Origin: Roseinatronobacter bogoriensis DSM 18756
GTDB lineage: Bacteria; Pseudomonadota; Alphaproteobacteria; Rhodobacterales; Rhodobacteraceae
Direction: 5' to 3'
DNA: 64,000 nt
NCBI RefSeq assembly: GCF_004366635.1
Contig: NZ_SORN01000007.1
Location: 62,001 to 126,000, forward strand
A model generated the notes under the pieces. It did no database searches. It was not told where the DNA came from and worked only from the letters and a program-made list of their open reading frames with translations. Each line of letters starts with the position of its first letter. The first letter of the stretch is position 1. Of this stretch, positions 32,452-41,285 are shown one piece after another. Position numbers and translations under genes: made by a program.

Positions 32452-33660
32452 ATGACTACCGCCACGCCACGCCGAAAATGGACCGGCCCTGCCGTGCTCA
32501 GTTACGGCTTCCGGCCCTTCTTTCTGGTATCGGGTATCTGGGCTGCGTTCGCGATGGCCTATTGGCTGGTGCTGCTGGCGGGTGCGCACCCCTTGCCGAT
32601 TGCCTTCGATCCAATGGATTGGCACGTCCACGCCTTTGTTTTTGGCTACCTCTCGGCGGTCTTTACCGGGTTTCTGCTGACCGCCGTGCCAAACTGGACA
32701 GGCCGCTTGCCTGTTATGGGCTGGCCGCTTGCGGGGCTTATCGGGCTTTGGGGGCTGGGGCGTATAGCGACCATGGTGGGCGCGAACTGGCCAACAATTC
32801 TGGTCGCTGTTGCAGATCTGGCCTTACCGCTGTCCCTGATCACCTTTCTGGCGCGAGAGATTGTGACAGGGCGCAACTGGCGCAACCTGCCTGTCCTGGC
32901 ATTGATATCGATTTTCGCCTTGGGCAATGCAGTTTTCCATATTGAGGCCGCACAGGGTCCGGCACAGGACGGATATGGGCTGCGGATCGGGCTGGCAGCG
33001 ACGCTGATGCTGATCGCGCTGATCGGGGGGCGGATCATTCCCAGCTTTACCCGCAACTTTCTGGCCAAGCGGCAAGCAGACCGACTGCCAACGACCTTTA
33101 CGCTTGGCGATACGCTGGTGCTGGGCCTAACAGGGGCGGCCCTTCTGGCCTTTGTGGCCTTGCCATACTCAACACTGACGGCCGCTTTTTGCATTGCTGC
33201 CGGTCTGGGCAACCTGTGGCGCCTGTCGCGCTGGCAAGGTCATCAGACCGGGGGTGAGCCTTTGGTCTGGGTGCTGCATGCTGCCTATGTGCTTTTGTCC
33301 CTTGGCTTTCTGACTGTCGGTGCCGCAGCACTTGACCTGTTGCCGCATTCAGGGGCGCGCCATGTCTGGCTAGCAGGCGCAATCGGGCTGATGACACTGG
33401 CCGTCATGACCCGCGCCAGCCTTGGGCATGCAGGGCTGCCCCTGACTGCAAGCCGTCCGGTTACATTGCTGTACCTCTCGCTGATCGGGGCGACAGTCGC
33501 GCGCCTTGCGGCCGGCGTCTGGCCGGGCGAGATCTGGTTGCTACATCTGTCCGCAGCCTTGTGGATGGTGGCATTCGGTGGGTTTTCGACCCTCTACTGG
33601 CCAATCCTCACCCGGCCAAAGCGCGCGCCCAAAGCTGTCAGCAGCGCGCGCCCTGCATGA
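32452..33660 (+). CDS. nnrS: NnrS family heme-copper membrane protein
   Basis: 402-residue integral membrane protein with twelve predicted helices. The N-terminal SYGFRPFFLVSGIWAAFAM and DWHVHAFVFGYLSAVFTGFL, and the mid-protein GGRIIPSFTRNFLA, are NnrS hallmarks, with conserved His and Arg thought to bind heme and copper. NnrS proteins relieve nitrosative stress during denitrification. The start at 32452 has GGAGAAGGA upstream. It overlaps nnrU by 4 bp (ATGA) and is divergent from the NsrR-like gene. Confidence 0.92.
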   Translation: MTTATPRRKWTGPAVLSYGFRPFFLVSGIWAAFAMAYWLVLLAGAHPLPIAFDPMDWHVHAFVFGYLSAVFTGFLLTAVPNWTGRLPVMGWPLAGLIGLWGLGRIATMVGANWPTILVAVADLALPLSLITFLAREIVTGRNWRNLPVLALISIFALGNAVFHIEAAQGPAQDGYGLRIGLAATLMLIALIGGRIIPSFTRNFLAKRQADRLPTTFTLGDTLVLGLTGAALLAFVALPYSTLTAAFCIAAGLGNLWRLSRWQGHQTGGEPLVWVLHAAYVLLSLGFLTVGAAALDLLPHSGARHVWLAGAIGLMTLAVMTRASLGHAGLPLTASRPVTLLYLSLIGATVARLAAGVWPGEIWLLHLSAALWMVAFGGFSTLYWPILTRPKRAPKAVSSARPA

Positions 33661-34331
33661 GCGGCTGGGGTGCATACCTTGCTGCCTGGGCGCTGTTCTT
33701 GCTGACCCATGCCGTGCCCGTGCGCCCGCCGGTAAAGCCTTGGCTGGTCGCAAGGCTGGGGCGGGCAGGGTTTGCGCTGGCCTATTCGCTGTTGTCGTTA
33801 GCTGTGCTTGCATGGCTGTTTGTCGCGGCCGCCCGCGCGCCCCATATTATGCTTTGGACCACATCTGCACAGGCACATTGGATCGTTCTGGCGGGGATGC
33901 TGGCGGCAGTGGTGGTGCTGGCTTTGACACTAGGTCGACCGAACCCGTTTTCCTTTGGTGGCGCGGGCAATGCGCGGTTTGACCCGGACCACCCCGAGGT
34001 GGTCGGGCGCATCCGACACCCGGTGCTGGTCGCATTGGGGCTTTGGGCGAGCGTACATCTGATCGTAAATGGGGATCTGGCCCATGCGCTGATGTTTGCA
34101 GGTTTCGCGGTCTTTGCCCTGCTTGGAATGCGCCTGATCGACCGCCGCAAGCAGCGCGAATTGGGGCGTGCTGAGTGGGAGGCACTGCGCCTGCATGCCC
34201 GGCGCGCAACACCAAATTTGCCGCCCAACGCCATGCTGCGACTTGCGCTGGGCCTGTTCAGTCTGCTTGCCCTGATTGCGGCGCATGAATGGTTGTCAGG
34301 CGTGACAATCTGGCCGCGCTTTTTGCCTTAA
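33657..34331 (+). CDS. nnrU: NnrU family membrane protein
   Basis: 224-residue membrane protein with about six helices. LFLLTHAVPVRPPVKPWLVA, then RFDPDHPEVVGRIRHPVLVA and LWASVHLIVNGDLAHALMFA carry the conserved NnrU histidines and charged residues. NnrU is linked to nitric oxide metabolism in denitrifying alphaproteobacteria and resembles isoprenylcysteine-methyltransferase-type membrane folds; its reaction is unknown. It is translationally coupled to nnrS. The last 4 bp overlap the end of the convergent mogA gene. Confidence 0.88.
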   Translation: MSGWGAYLAAWALFLLTHAVPVRPPVKPWLVARLGRAGFALAYSLLSLAVLAWLFVAAARAPHIMLWTTSAQAHWIVLAGMLAAVVVLALTLGRPNPFSFGGAGNARFDPDHPEVVGRIRHPVLVALGLWASVHLIVNGDLAHALMFAGFAVFALLGMRLIDRRKQRELGRAEWEALRLHARRATPNLPPNAMLRLALGLFSLLALIAAHEWLSGVTIWPRFLP

Positions 34332-34864
34332 CCCGCTTTCGGTCGAAAAGCCTTGCAGCGCGCGGAGTCTGTTTCGATGCTGGCTGCGCCAATCAGGTCC
34401 AGACAATAAGGTACCGCCGCGAAAACCGCGTTGAGGCAGGTCGCAATCGCAGCAGGCTTTCCCGGCAGCGTGATGAAAAGCGTGCGACCCCGTACCCCCG
34501 CGCTTTGGCGCGACAGAATAGCGGTCGGCACCTCGGCGAGAGAGCCGCGGCGCATCTCCTCGCCAAAGCCCGGCAGATCGAAATCAATCACATCCGCAAG
34601 GGCCTCGGGGGTGCGGTCGCGGGGTGCAGGTCCAGTCCCGCCAGTAACCAGCACAATATCTGCACCGCCATCAGCCAGCGCGCGCAGCGCATCCGCCACG
34701 GCTTCGCGCCCATCCGGGACGATCTGACGAATAACGGTCACGGGTGAGATGATGGTGGCGCGCAGCCACTCTTCAGCAGCGGGGCCACCCAGATCAGCAT
34801 ATTCACCGCGGGCCGCACGATCCGACACTGTCAGGACGGCAATCTGCGCAGCTTCAGGCGGCAT
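34328..34864 (-). CDS. mogA: molybdopterin adenylyltransferase (MogA/MoaB type)
   Basis: 178-residue MoCF-domain enzyme that adenylates molybdopterin before molybdate insertion. AVLTVSDRAARGEYADLGGP opens the fold, and the substrate loop DIVLVTGGTGPAPRDRTPEA (the TGGTG motif) is intact near residue 74. LFITLPGKPAAIATCLNAV closes the core. The start at 34864 overlaps the DUF2478 gene by 11 bp. The product supplies cofactor for the nearby nitrate reductase. MoaB and MogA are hard to separate from sequence. Confidence 0.87.
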   Translation of the reverse strand: MPPEAAQIAVLTVSDRAARGEYADLGGPAAEEWLRATIISPVTVIRQIVPDGREAVADALRALADGGADIVLVTGGTGPAPRDRTPEALADVIDFDLPGFGEEMRRGSLAEVPTAILSRQSAGVRGRTLFITLPGKPAAIATCLNAVFAAVPYCLDLIGAASIETDSARCKAFRPKAG

Positions 34865-35363
34865 GGCGCAGCCCTGCACGCAGGCACCAGTCGGTGACGG
34901 TGGGAATATCGGCTGGCAGCGCGGTTGCCAGCCCGTCGGCAAACCCTTCGAATGCAGGCAGGTTCAGGCCATTCACCCCCACCAGAACCGGCAGGCCCAG
35001 ACAGATCGCTTCTCCGATCACCGGCGCAAAGCCACCGCCCTCGGCTTCGGTTTTGCCAAATTTATTGACGATCAGGATATCTGCGCCCGACAGCGCAGCT
35101 TCGGTTGCGACAACAGCTTGCGCTAGGACACTGGTATCAAGCGTGCATCCGCGCGCCATTGCCCCACGATCCTCGCTGATGCGCAACACCTGACCCGAGG
35201 ACAGAAGCTTCAGGTCCATGTCGCATTTGTGCCGGTCTGCGCGGATGGTGTTGGTCTGTACAGTGCCACACATCCACAAACGGCCCTGCAAATGCGCAAC
35301 CACCTGCGCCAGAAACAGATCATTCGCGCCCCGTCCCGGCAGGCTAATATATCCCAAATTCAT
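34854..35363 (-). CDS. DUF2478 protein, molybdenum-associated putative NTP-binding protein
   Basis: 169-residue protein. The conserved CDMDLKLLSSGQ segment (residues ~48-58), ADILIVNKFGKTEAEGGGF and ICLGLPVLVGVNG match DUF2478, a family found beside molybdenum transport or cofactor genes. The NKFGK element resembles the nucleotide-binding part of THEP1-like NTPases. The start at 35363 has family fit. Two TTGAT-type FNR boxes lie upstream, which suggests expression with nitrate respiration. It overlaps mogA. Confidence 0.8.
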   Translation of the reverse strand: MNLGYISLPGRGANDLFLAQVVAHLQGRLWMCGTVQTNTIRADRHKCDMDLKLLSSGQVLRISEDRGAMARGCTLDTSVLAQAVVATEAALSGADILIVNKFGKTEAEGGGFAPVIGEAICLGLPVLVGVNGLNLPAFEGFADGLATALPADIPTVTDWCLRAGLRHAA

Positions 35364-35423
35364 CGCGCGCGTCCTTTGTCCAGCATATTCATCCATTTAT
35401 AAGCCATCAACGCCTCACAAGAG

Positions 35424-35437
35424 TTGATATAAGTCAA
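35424..35437. promoter_or_regulatory. FNR/CRP-type box upstream of DUF2478-mogA
   Basis: TTGAT-ATAA-GTCAA, one mismatch to TTGAT-N4-ATCAA. The centre lies about 67 bp from the DUF2478 start. A -41.5 activator position would place the transcript start near 35389. Confidence 0.65.
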
Positions 35438-35508
35438 TAAAATTGAATTTTCGTCTAACAACTTATCAAAATAACAAATAATGATTGATCCAAACCCGAG
35501 ACAGGAAT

Positions 35509-35522
35509 TTGATTTATATCAA
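35509..35522. promoter_or_regulatory. perfect FNR box between moeA and DUF2478
   Basis: TTGAT-TTAT-ATCAA, exact consensus, 79 bp upstream of (centre to centre) the box at 35424-35437. It lies 12 bp past the moeA stop and can only serve the leftward DUF2478-mogA unit. Confidence 0.7.
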
Positions 35523-35533
35523 TCACAATATAG

Positions 35534-36802
35534 TCACAGCGGCAAAATCTCCACGAGTTCGCCCGCGTTCATCTGCTCCAGTTCTGCCGGGATCATGACA
35601 AGCGCATCAGCCTGCGATAGCTGTGCAATGCGGTGCGAGCCGGTCTGCTCCATGCAGCTTACCTGCTGCACGCCCCGCGCATCATAGCCAAGCAGGCGCG
35701 CGGGACGGAATTCGCAGCGCCCCGGAGTGTGCCGGATCGGCGCTGCCAGCGCGGCGAGGCTCTTTTGTGGTTCATTCTGTGCAAATCCGGCCATTTTTCC
35801 TGCCAGCGCCTGTCCGATGACATGCCATGTCACATAGGCTGCAACCGGGTTGCCCGGCAGGCCCAGCCACAAGACATTGCCTAGCTTTCCAATTGAAAGG
35901 GGCTTGCCCGGTTTCATGGCAAGTTTCATCACCTCTATCCGACCACCCAGATCGATGATGACCTGCGCCATATGATCTTCATCGCCAACCGAAACGCCGC
36001 CTGTCGTGATGACGATATCGGCTTGCGACGCCGCATGCTGCACCGCGTCCCGCAAGGCGGAGGGGGTATCTGCACAGGATGGTAGCGCGATCCTCTGAAT
36101 CCATGGCCGGGTCAGCGCAGAGGCCAGCATCGCGTGATTTGCGTCCCAGATCTGACCGGGTGCCAGCGCCTTGCCCGGTGCCACCAGTTCGCTGCCTGAA
36201 CACAGGATCGCAACGCGCAGGCGGCGCGCAACGGGCAAAGCACCGATCCCTGAACCGGCCAGAAGCGCCGCCTCTCGCGGGCCAATGGCGCGTCCAGCAG
36301 CAAGCAAGGGCGCGCCCTCGACCAGATCATCGCCGCGCCGGCGGATATGCTGCCCCAAGGCAGGTGCTTTTTCGATACCGACCATATTGCCCGTGCGCGC
36401 AACCTGTTCCTGTGCGATCACCGCATCTGCACCAGCGGGCACGGGCGCGCCGGTCAGAATCCGTATCGCTTGCCGTGGCGGCAAGACCACCGGCGCATCG
36501 CCTGCGCGAATGCTGCCCGCAACGGGCAAGCCCCAAGGCCCTGGCCCGCGCAGATCGCCAAGTCGCAGCGCATAGCCATCCATCGCCGCATTGTCGAACA
36601 AGGGCAAGGCCACAGGGGCCAAGCAATCGCGCGCCAAGGCACGTCCTGTCGCATCTGCAAGAGCAACTTCCTCAACCTCTGACAGGCGCGTGACCATTGC
36701 CAGGGCACGTGCGCGGGCTGTATCTACCGGGACAAGGCCAGCTGCGCCATCGCAACCGCAAATGGCCGGGTCTGGGCGGTGAACGGGTCTGTGCAGGGTC
36801 AT
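35534..36802 (-). CDS. moeA: molybdopterin molybdenumtransferase MoeA
   Basis: 422-residue enzyme that inserts molybdate into adenylated molybdopterin. The substrate-binding DNAAMDGYALR is near residue 70, the MoCF core DIVITTGGVSVGDEDHMAQV lies near 235-255, and KLAMKPGKPLSIGKLGNVLW with LGLPGNPVAAYVTWHV follows. The C-terminal domain IV is complete. Its start overlaps the hemerythrin stop by 1 bp, so it is the last gene of the nar operon. It links cofactor synthesis to demand from NarG. Confidence 0.93.
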   Translation of the reverse strand: MTLHRPVHRPDPAICGCDGAAGLVPVDTARARALAMVTRLSEVEEVALADATGRALARDCLAPVALPLFDNAAMDGYALRLGDLRGPGPWGLPVAGSIRAGDAPVVLPPRQAIRILTGAPVPAGADAVIAQEQVARTGNMVGIEKAPALGQHIRRRGDDLVEGAPLLAAGRAIGPREAALLAGSGIGALPVARRLRVAILCSGSELVAPGKALAPGQIWDANHAMLASALTRPWIQRIALPSCADTPSALRDAVQHAASQADIVITTGGVSVGDEDHMAQVIIDLGGRIEVMKLAMKPGKPLSIGKLGNVLWLGLPGNPVAAYVTWHVIGQALAGKMAGFAQNEPQKSLAALAAPIRHTPGRCEFRPARLLGYDARGVQQVSCMEQTGSHRIAQLSQADALVMIPAELEQMNAGELVEILPL

Positions 36803-37440
36803 TAAGATGCTCCCAATTGCAACGAATTGATGCGAGCAAGCGCCCGGGTGCAGGCGGTACTCACCTTTGGTGGTTGCTGACGCCTTGCGAAGATTTCGAC
36901 CATGAGCGTGGCTTTATCCTGATCTGTCAGCCGCAACCGTGCCAGCGGTAGCAGGATGGCATTTTCGACAATCAGATGCCGCCGGTTAGACGCCGCCAGA
37001 TGGTCAAGCGCATGACGATCTTCAGACGCTGGCAGACTGCCATCTGCCATACAGACAAGTGCGGGCACCAAAGCCGCAAATTCGGCTGCGGCGACCTCAT
37101 GCTCGCGCGCAAGCCGGATCAGGGTTTTTTCCAGCTCATCCTCGGGCCGGGCGCGGGCGCGCAGGCGCGGGAACAGGCCTTGTTCCTCATCCTCGAAATG
37201 CGCTGGCAGGTCGCGACACAGGTTTGCCAGTATCCGGCGCGCCAACTCCGGCCTTGGCTGTCTGGTCGCTGCCAGTATTTCCATATCCGCGCAAAGCTGG
37301 CGCTGGTTGAAATGCTCTTCAGTCATGGCCTCTATCGGGCATTCCGCAGCGCTCAGGTATGCCGGGGCCGCGCGCGCGCCGCGGATCGTGCCAATCTCTT
37401 GGGCAAGATAGCTCTCTTGCTTTGTCGTCGTCTTGGACAT
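36802..37440 (-). CDS. hemerythrin-like diiron protein in the nar operon
   Basis: 212-residue four-helix protein. The metal-ligand pattern of hemerythrin domains is visible: H43 (EEH), H81 and E85 (HFEDEE), H114 (REHEVAAAEF) and H155/E159 (RRHLIVEN). Such proteins bind O2 or NO, or help repair iron-sulfur clusters under nitrosative stress (the YtfE/RIC and NorA type). It lies 18 bp after the PPIase gene and its stop overlaps the moeA start. A role in protecting or assembling NarG/NarH clusters is inferred from operon position. Confidence 0.78.
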   Translation of the reverse strand: MSKTTTKQESYLAQEIGTIRGARAAPAYLSAAECPIEAMTEEHFNQRQLCADMEILAATRQPRPELARRILANLCRDLPAHFEDEEQGLFPRLRARARPEDELEKTLIRLAREHEVAAAEFAALVPALVCMADGSLPASEDRHALDHLAASNRRHLIVENAILLPLARLRLTDQDKATLMVEIFARRQQPPKVSTACTRALARINSLQLGAS

Positions 37441-37458
37441 GACCGACCCCTTTCACGA

Positions 37459-38238
37459 TCACGCGGCCTGAAGGGCAACGCCTTCGATCTTGGCTTGCGC
37501 GACAAGATCGGCAGTGAAACTGGCCGCAGCCCGCGCCCAGGCAGCTTTCGCATGGGCGTCACGCAGGCGCGGCAGCACAGTGTCGAACGGCAGAACATCG
37601 CCGCGTGCGCGGGCATCAAGCCGGATCAGGTGCAGGCCAAATCGGGTCTCCACCGGATCGCTGATCTGGCCTTCCTCTAGCTTCTCGAGCGCAGCCTCGA
37701 ATTCCGGCACCGTATCGCCCTGCCCCAACTGGCCCAGCAGCCCGCCATTATCCTTGGATGAACAGGCCGAATGATTGCGGGCAAGTTCACCAAAGCGGCG
37801 CGGGTTCACGCGCAATTCTGCCAGAACAGCATCGGCATGGTTGCGTAAGGCGGACATATCATCCTGTCGTGGGAACAGGATATGCGCAGCCTCATACAGG
37901 GACGGCGCGCGGAAGCGGTCAGGATGCGCGTCATAGACGCGGCGCAATTCGGCCTCTTCCGCAGCAGCGGGGATGATCGCCAACTCGCTAAGTTGACGGA
38001 TCAGCGCCTCCTCCTCGGTCTCGACCTGACCCGGTGCAACTTCCACCGGATCAGGGGTCAAGCCACGCGCGCGGGCCTCTTGCAGCATCAACTCACGGAT
38101 AGCGAGGGCGCGCGCGGCAGCTTTCCACGCCAGCCCCGGTTTTGTTTTCGGGGCTGGGTGGTTCTGGGCTTCGGCCGCAATGCGCTCGGCCGAGATTTCG
38201 ATGCCGTTTACAAAAACAGGCGGCAGAAGCGGTTTCAT
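37459..38238 (-). CDS. parvulin-type peptidyl-prolyl isomerase (NarI-linked)
   Basis: 259-residue cytoplasmic protein with an N-terminal helical chaperone-like part and a parvulin domain at about residues 115-215 (SLYEAAHILFPRQ, RFGELARNHSACSSKDNGGL then LGQLGQGDTVPEFEAALEKL and TRFGLHLIRLDAR). No signal peptide is present, unlike SurA or PrsA. Its place between narI and the hemerythrin gene is common for nitrate reductase operons, where it is thought to help fold or mature the enzyme. It lies 12 bp after narI. Confidence 0.85.
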   Translation of the reverse strand: MKPLLPPVFVNGIEISAERIAAEAQNHPAPKTKPGLAWKAAARALAIRELMLQEARARGLTPDPVEVAPGQVETEEEALIRQLSELAIIPAAAEEAELRRVYDAHPDRFRAPSLYEAAHILFPRQDDMSALRNHADAVLAELRVNPRRFGELARNHSACSSKDNGGLLGQLGQGDTVPEFEAALEKLEEGQISDPVETRFGLHLIRLDARARGDVLPFDTVLPRLRDAHAKAAWARAAASFTADLVAQAKIEGVALQAA

Positions 38239-38250
38239 GATGTGGTGTCC

Positions 38251-39048
38251 TTATTCAGCAGGGGTAGGTGCTTTGGGCTTTGGGGCCATGCCTGCGGCTT
38301 TCATCGCGCGCTTGTCGCGGGCAAAGGGCTTCAGGCCCGTGCGCACAGGTTTCGCCCCTTCGCGCGAACGCACGATCTGATAGCCCGGCCGCCACAGAAA
38401 GCGGATCGGAACTGACAGCATGTGCACCAGACGGGTGAAGGGGAACAGTGCCACAATCACCATGCCAAGGAAGATGTGGAACTTGTACAGCCAATGCACA
38501 TCAACCACTTCGGTCCAGGCATTGATCTGCAGCCCCATGACCGATTGCGACCATGTCATGAACTGGATCATCTTGGCGCCGTCCATGTGGCCCAGTGTCA
38601 GAATGATCGTGCCCATTCCGACCAAGATCTGCACCCACAGGATCACCAGAATGCCGATATCGGCAAAGCTGGAATTGTTGCGGATGCGCGTGTCATACAA
38701 GCGGCGATGCAAAAGCATGGTGCAGCCGATAAAGGCCGCAGTCCCCGCAACCCCACCGATGATGACAGCCATCCACTGTTTCAGCCCGTAGCTGATGCCC
38801 AACGCGTCCAACAGCCAGATCGGAGTAAACAGGCCGATCAAATGGCCGAAGAACAGCACGATGATGCCCACATGGAACAGCACAGAGCCCCACATCAACT
38901 GCTTGCGCCGCAACAACTGGCTGGAGGATGATTTCCATGTGAACGGGTCACGCTCATACCGTGCGATGGTCCCGATCAGGGCGATGGCCAGCACCGCATA
39001 GGGCAGGATGCCGAAGATAAGATAGTCGAGGCTAAAATTACCAAACAT
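38251..39048 (-). CDS. narI: respiratory nitrate reductase gamma subunit (cytochrome b)
   Basis: 265-residue membrane cytochrome b with five helices that takes electrons from quinol and passes them to NarH. SVLFHVGIIVLFFGHLIGLF carries two of the heme-ligand histidines. The C-terminal pair lies in VHWLYKFHIFLGMVIVALFP (HWLYKFH) followed by FTRLVHML. The C-terminal tail is extended by about 30 basic/proline residues (KPVRTGLKPFARDKRAMKAA). It follows narJ by 12 bp. Confidence 0.95.
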   Translation of the reverse strand: MFGNFSLDYLIFGILPYAVLAIALIGTIARYERDPFTWKSSSSQLLRRKQLMWGSVLFHVGIIVLFFGHLIGLFTPIWLLDALGISYGLKQWMAVIIGGVAGTAAFIGCTMLLHRRLYDTRIRNNSSFADIGILVILWVQILVGMGTIILTLGHMDGAKMIQFMTWSQSVMGLQINAWTEVVDVHWLYKFHIFLGMVIVALFPFTRLVHMLSVPIRFLWRPGYQIVRSREGAKPVRTGLKPFARDKRAMKAAGMAPKPKAPTPAE

Positions 39049-39060
39049 TGTTCTATGCTC

Positions 39061-39762
39061 CTACATCTGGCCCGGCGCGGTGGCGCGCGGGGCGGCAGGC
39101 ATGTCCATTTTCGCCAGAATATCCCGGCTGATCGGGCATCCGGCATTGGGATCGGGGCCAAAGGTCACCATCGCCTCTTCCCAGACTGCATCAAGCGCTT
39201 CGAGGTCTTCGGGGTCATCGTCCTTTTCCGACAAAAGCGCCTCGGCCTCGGGCGAGGTTTCGGCCTGCGCCAAACTTATCAATGCGGCCAGAACCGGCGC
39301 ATAGATGCTTTCGCGCCGCGCAAGCCGTTCTGCCAGCGCCACAAGAATATGACCCGCATCCGCCAGAATGGCGCGCGCCTGTTCCGGTGTTTGGGTGGAC
39401 AGGAATTCCAGCAAGACCGGCAGGTGATCGGGCAGTTCCGGCCCGACCAGATCGAACCCGCCTGCACGATAGGTTTCCAGCAGGTCCACCATTGCGCCGC
39501 CGCGATCCCGGCCCTCGCCGTGGATATGTTCAAACAGGTTGAGCGAGAGCGTGCGCGCGCGGTCGAATTGCAAGACATAGCGTTCCTGCAAGTCATAGAT
39601 GTCGCCATTTTCCAGATCACACAGAAGCGGTTCCAGCTTCTCCATCTCATTGGCGCGTAGCAAGCCCTCTTCACCGAGGATTTGCCAGATTGAAGGGACC
39701 GCAGCTTGCAGATCCGTGGAGGGGTATGTCAGCAGCGCTGACAAGGCACGATATGTTTTCAT
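39061..39762 (-). CDS. narJ: nitrate reductase assembly chaperone NarJ
   Basis: 233-residue chaperone that holds NarGH until molybdenum cofactor and clusters are inserted. It is all-helical with the NarJ-type start (MKTYRALSALLTYPSTDLQA) and the conserved YVLQFDRARTLSLNLFEHIHGEGRDRG, given here as two motifs: FDRARTLSLNLFEHI and GEGRDRGGAMVDL. The start overlaps the narH stop by 4 bp. Confidence 0.93.
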   Translation of the reverse strand: MKTYRALSALLTYPSTDLQAAVPSIWQILGEEGLLRANEMEKLEPLLCDLENGDIYDLQERYVLQFDRARTLSLNLFEHIHGEGRDRGGAMVDLLETYRAGGFDLVGPELPDHLPVLLEFLSTQTPEQARAILADAGHILVALAERLARRESIYAPVLAALISLAQAETSPEAEALLSEKDDDPEDLEALDAVWEEAMVTFGPDPNAGCPISRDILAKMDMPAAPRATAPGQM

Positions 39763-41285
39763 GACTGGATGAACTCCTGTGGGCTGCGGAATTTCTTGCC
39801 GCCCGAGAACAGCGAATTGCCGCTGCTGCCGGTTGAACAGCCATTCCCATCGGTGAAGCCGCAGCCCCCCTTCAGGTCATAGGCATCTTCTACCAATTCG
39901 CGATGCGTGGTCGGGATGACGAAACGATCCTCGTAATTGGCAATCGCCATCAACTGATACATTTCGTCGATCTGCTGGGGTGTCATGCCAACGCGGTTTG
40001 CCACACCCAGATTGACCACCCCATCCACGGTTTTTGACCGCATGTAGGACCGCATCGCCAACATCCGTTCCAGCGCACTAACCACCGGGGCTTCATCCCC
40101 GGCCGTCAGCATATTGGCCAGATACCGCACTGGAATACGCAAGGATTTCACATCCGGCATATCGTCCTGCGCGCTGATCTTGCCGGCCTCGGCGGCGTTC
40201 TGAATGGGCGAAAGGGGCGGGATATACCAGACCATTGGCAGCGTGCGGTATTCGGGGTGCAGTGGGAAGGCGATTTTCCATTCCATCGCCATCTTCCAGA
40301 TCGGCGAATTCTGCGCGCCCTTGATCCAGTCCTCGGGGATGCCCTCGGCCCGCGCGGCTTCGATCACTGCCGGGTCATTGGGGTCAAGGAAGACATCAAG
40401 CTGCGCATCATACAGTTGCTTTTCGTCCGCAACGCTGGCCGCCTGACCGATCTTGTCCGCATCATACAGCATGACGCCCAGATACCGGATACGCCCCACG
40501 CAGGTTTCCGAACACACGGTCGGCTGGCCCGATTCCAGACGCGGATAGCAGAGCGTGCATTTCTCGGATTTGCCCGAAGACCAGTTGTAATAGATCTTCT
40601 TGTAGGGGCAGCCCGACACGCACATCCGCCAGCCACGGCATTTTTCCTGATCGATCAGGACAACGCCGTCATCCTCGCGCTTGTAGATCGCGCCAGATGG
40701 GCAGGACGCCACGCAAGCCGGGTTGAGGCAATGCTCGCACAGGCGCGGCAGATACATCATGAAGGTATTTTCATACTCGCCATAGATGTCCTTCTGGATG
40801 CCCTCGAAGTTGTAGTCCTGGCTACGCTTGGCGAATTCCCCGCCCAGAATTTCCTCCCAGTTGGGGCCCCATTCGATCTTTTCCATCCGCTCACCCGTGA
40901 TCTTGGAACGCGGGCGCGCGGTGGGGAATGCCTGCATCTGCGGCGCGGATTTCAGGTGGTCATAGTCGAAATCGAACGGCTCGTAGAAATCATCGATTTC
41001 CGGCAGGTCGGGATTGGCGAAGATATTCGCCAATATCCGCCATTTGCCGCCCTGCATGGGCACGAGCTGCCCCGACGGGTCACGCTTCCAGCCGCCATTC
41101 CAGCGCTTCTGGTTTTCCCAATCCTTCGGGTAGCCGATGCCGGGCTTGGTTTCGACATTGTTGAACCATGCATATTCAACCCCCTCGCGCGAGGTCCAGA
41201 CGTTCTTGCATGTTACTGAGCAGGTATGGCACCCGATACATTTATCGAGGTTCAGAACCATACCGATCTGGGCACGTACTTTCAT
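39759..41285 (-). CDS. narH: respiratory nitrate reductase beta subunit (Fe-S)
   Basis: 508-residue electron-transfer subunit with four Fe-S clusters. The cysteine sets are all visible: CIGCHTCSVTCKNVW (residues ~16-30), CEHCLNPACVASCP, CRGWRMCVSGCPYKKIYYNW (Trp in place of Cys, which gives the 3Fe-4S cluster), and CTLCYPRLESGQPTVCSETC. It sits on the cytoplasmic side with NarG. The start overlaps the narG stop by 4 bp. Confidence 0.97.
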   Translation of the reverse strand: MKVRAQIGMVLNLDKCIGCHTCSVTCKNVWTSREGVEYAWFNNVETKPGIGYPKDWENQKRWNGGWKRDPSGQLVPMQGGKWRILANIFANPDLPEIDDFYEPFDFDYDHLKSAPQMQAFPTARPRSKITGERMEKIEWGPNWEEILGGEFAKRSQDYNFEGIQKDIYGEYENTFMMYLPRLCEHCLNPACVASCPSGAIYKREDDGVVLIDQEKCRGWRMCVSGCPYKKIYYNWSSGKSEKCTLCYPRLESGQPTVCSETCVGRIRYLGVMLYDADKIGQAASVADEKQLYDAQLDVFLDPNDPAVIEAARAEGIPEDWIKGAQNSPIWKMAMEWKIAFPLHPEYRTLPMVWYIPPLSPIQNAAEAGKISAQDDMPDVKSLRIPVRYLANMLTAGDEAPVVSALERMLAMRSYMRSKTVDGVVNLGVANRVGMTPQQIDEMYQLMAIANYEDRFVIPTTHRELVEDAYDLKGGCGFTDGNGCSTGSSGNSLFSGGKKFRSPQEFIQS

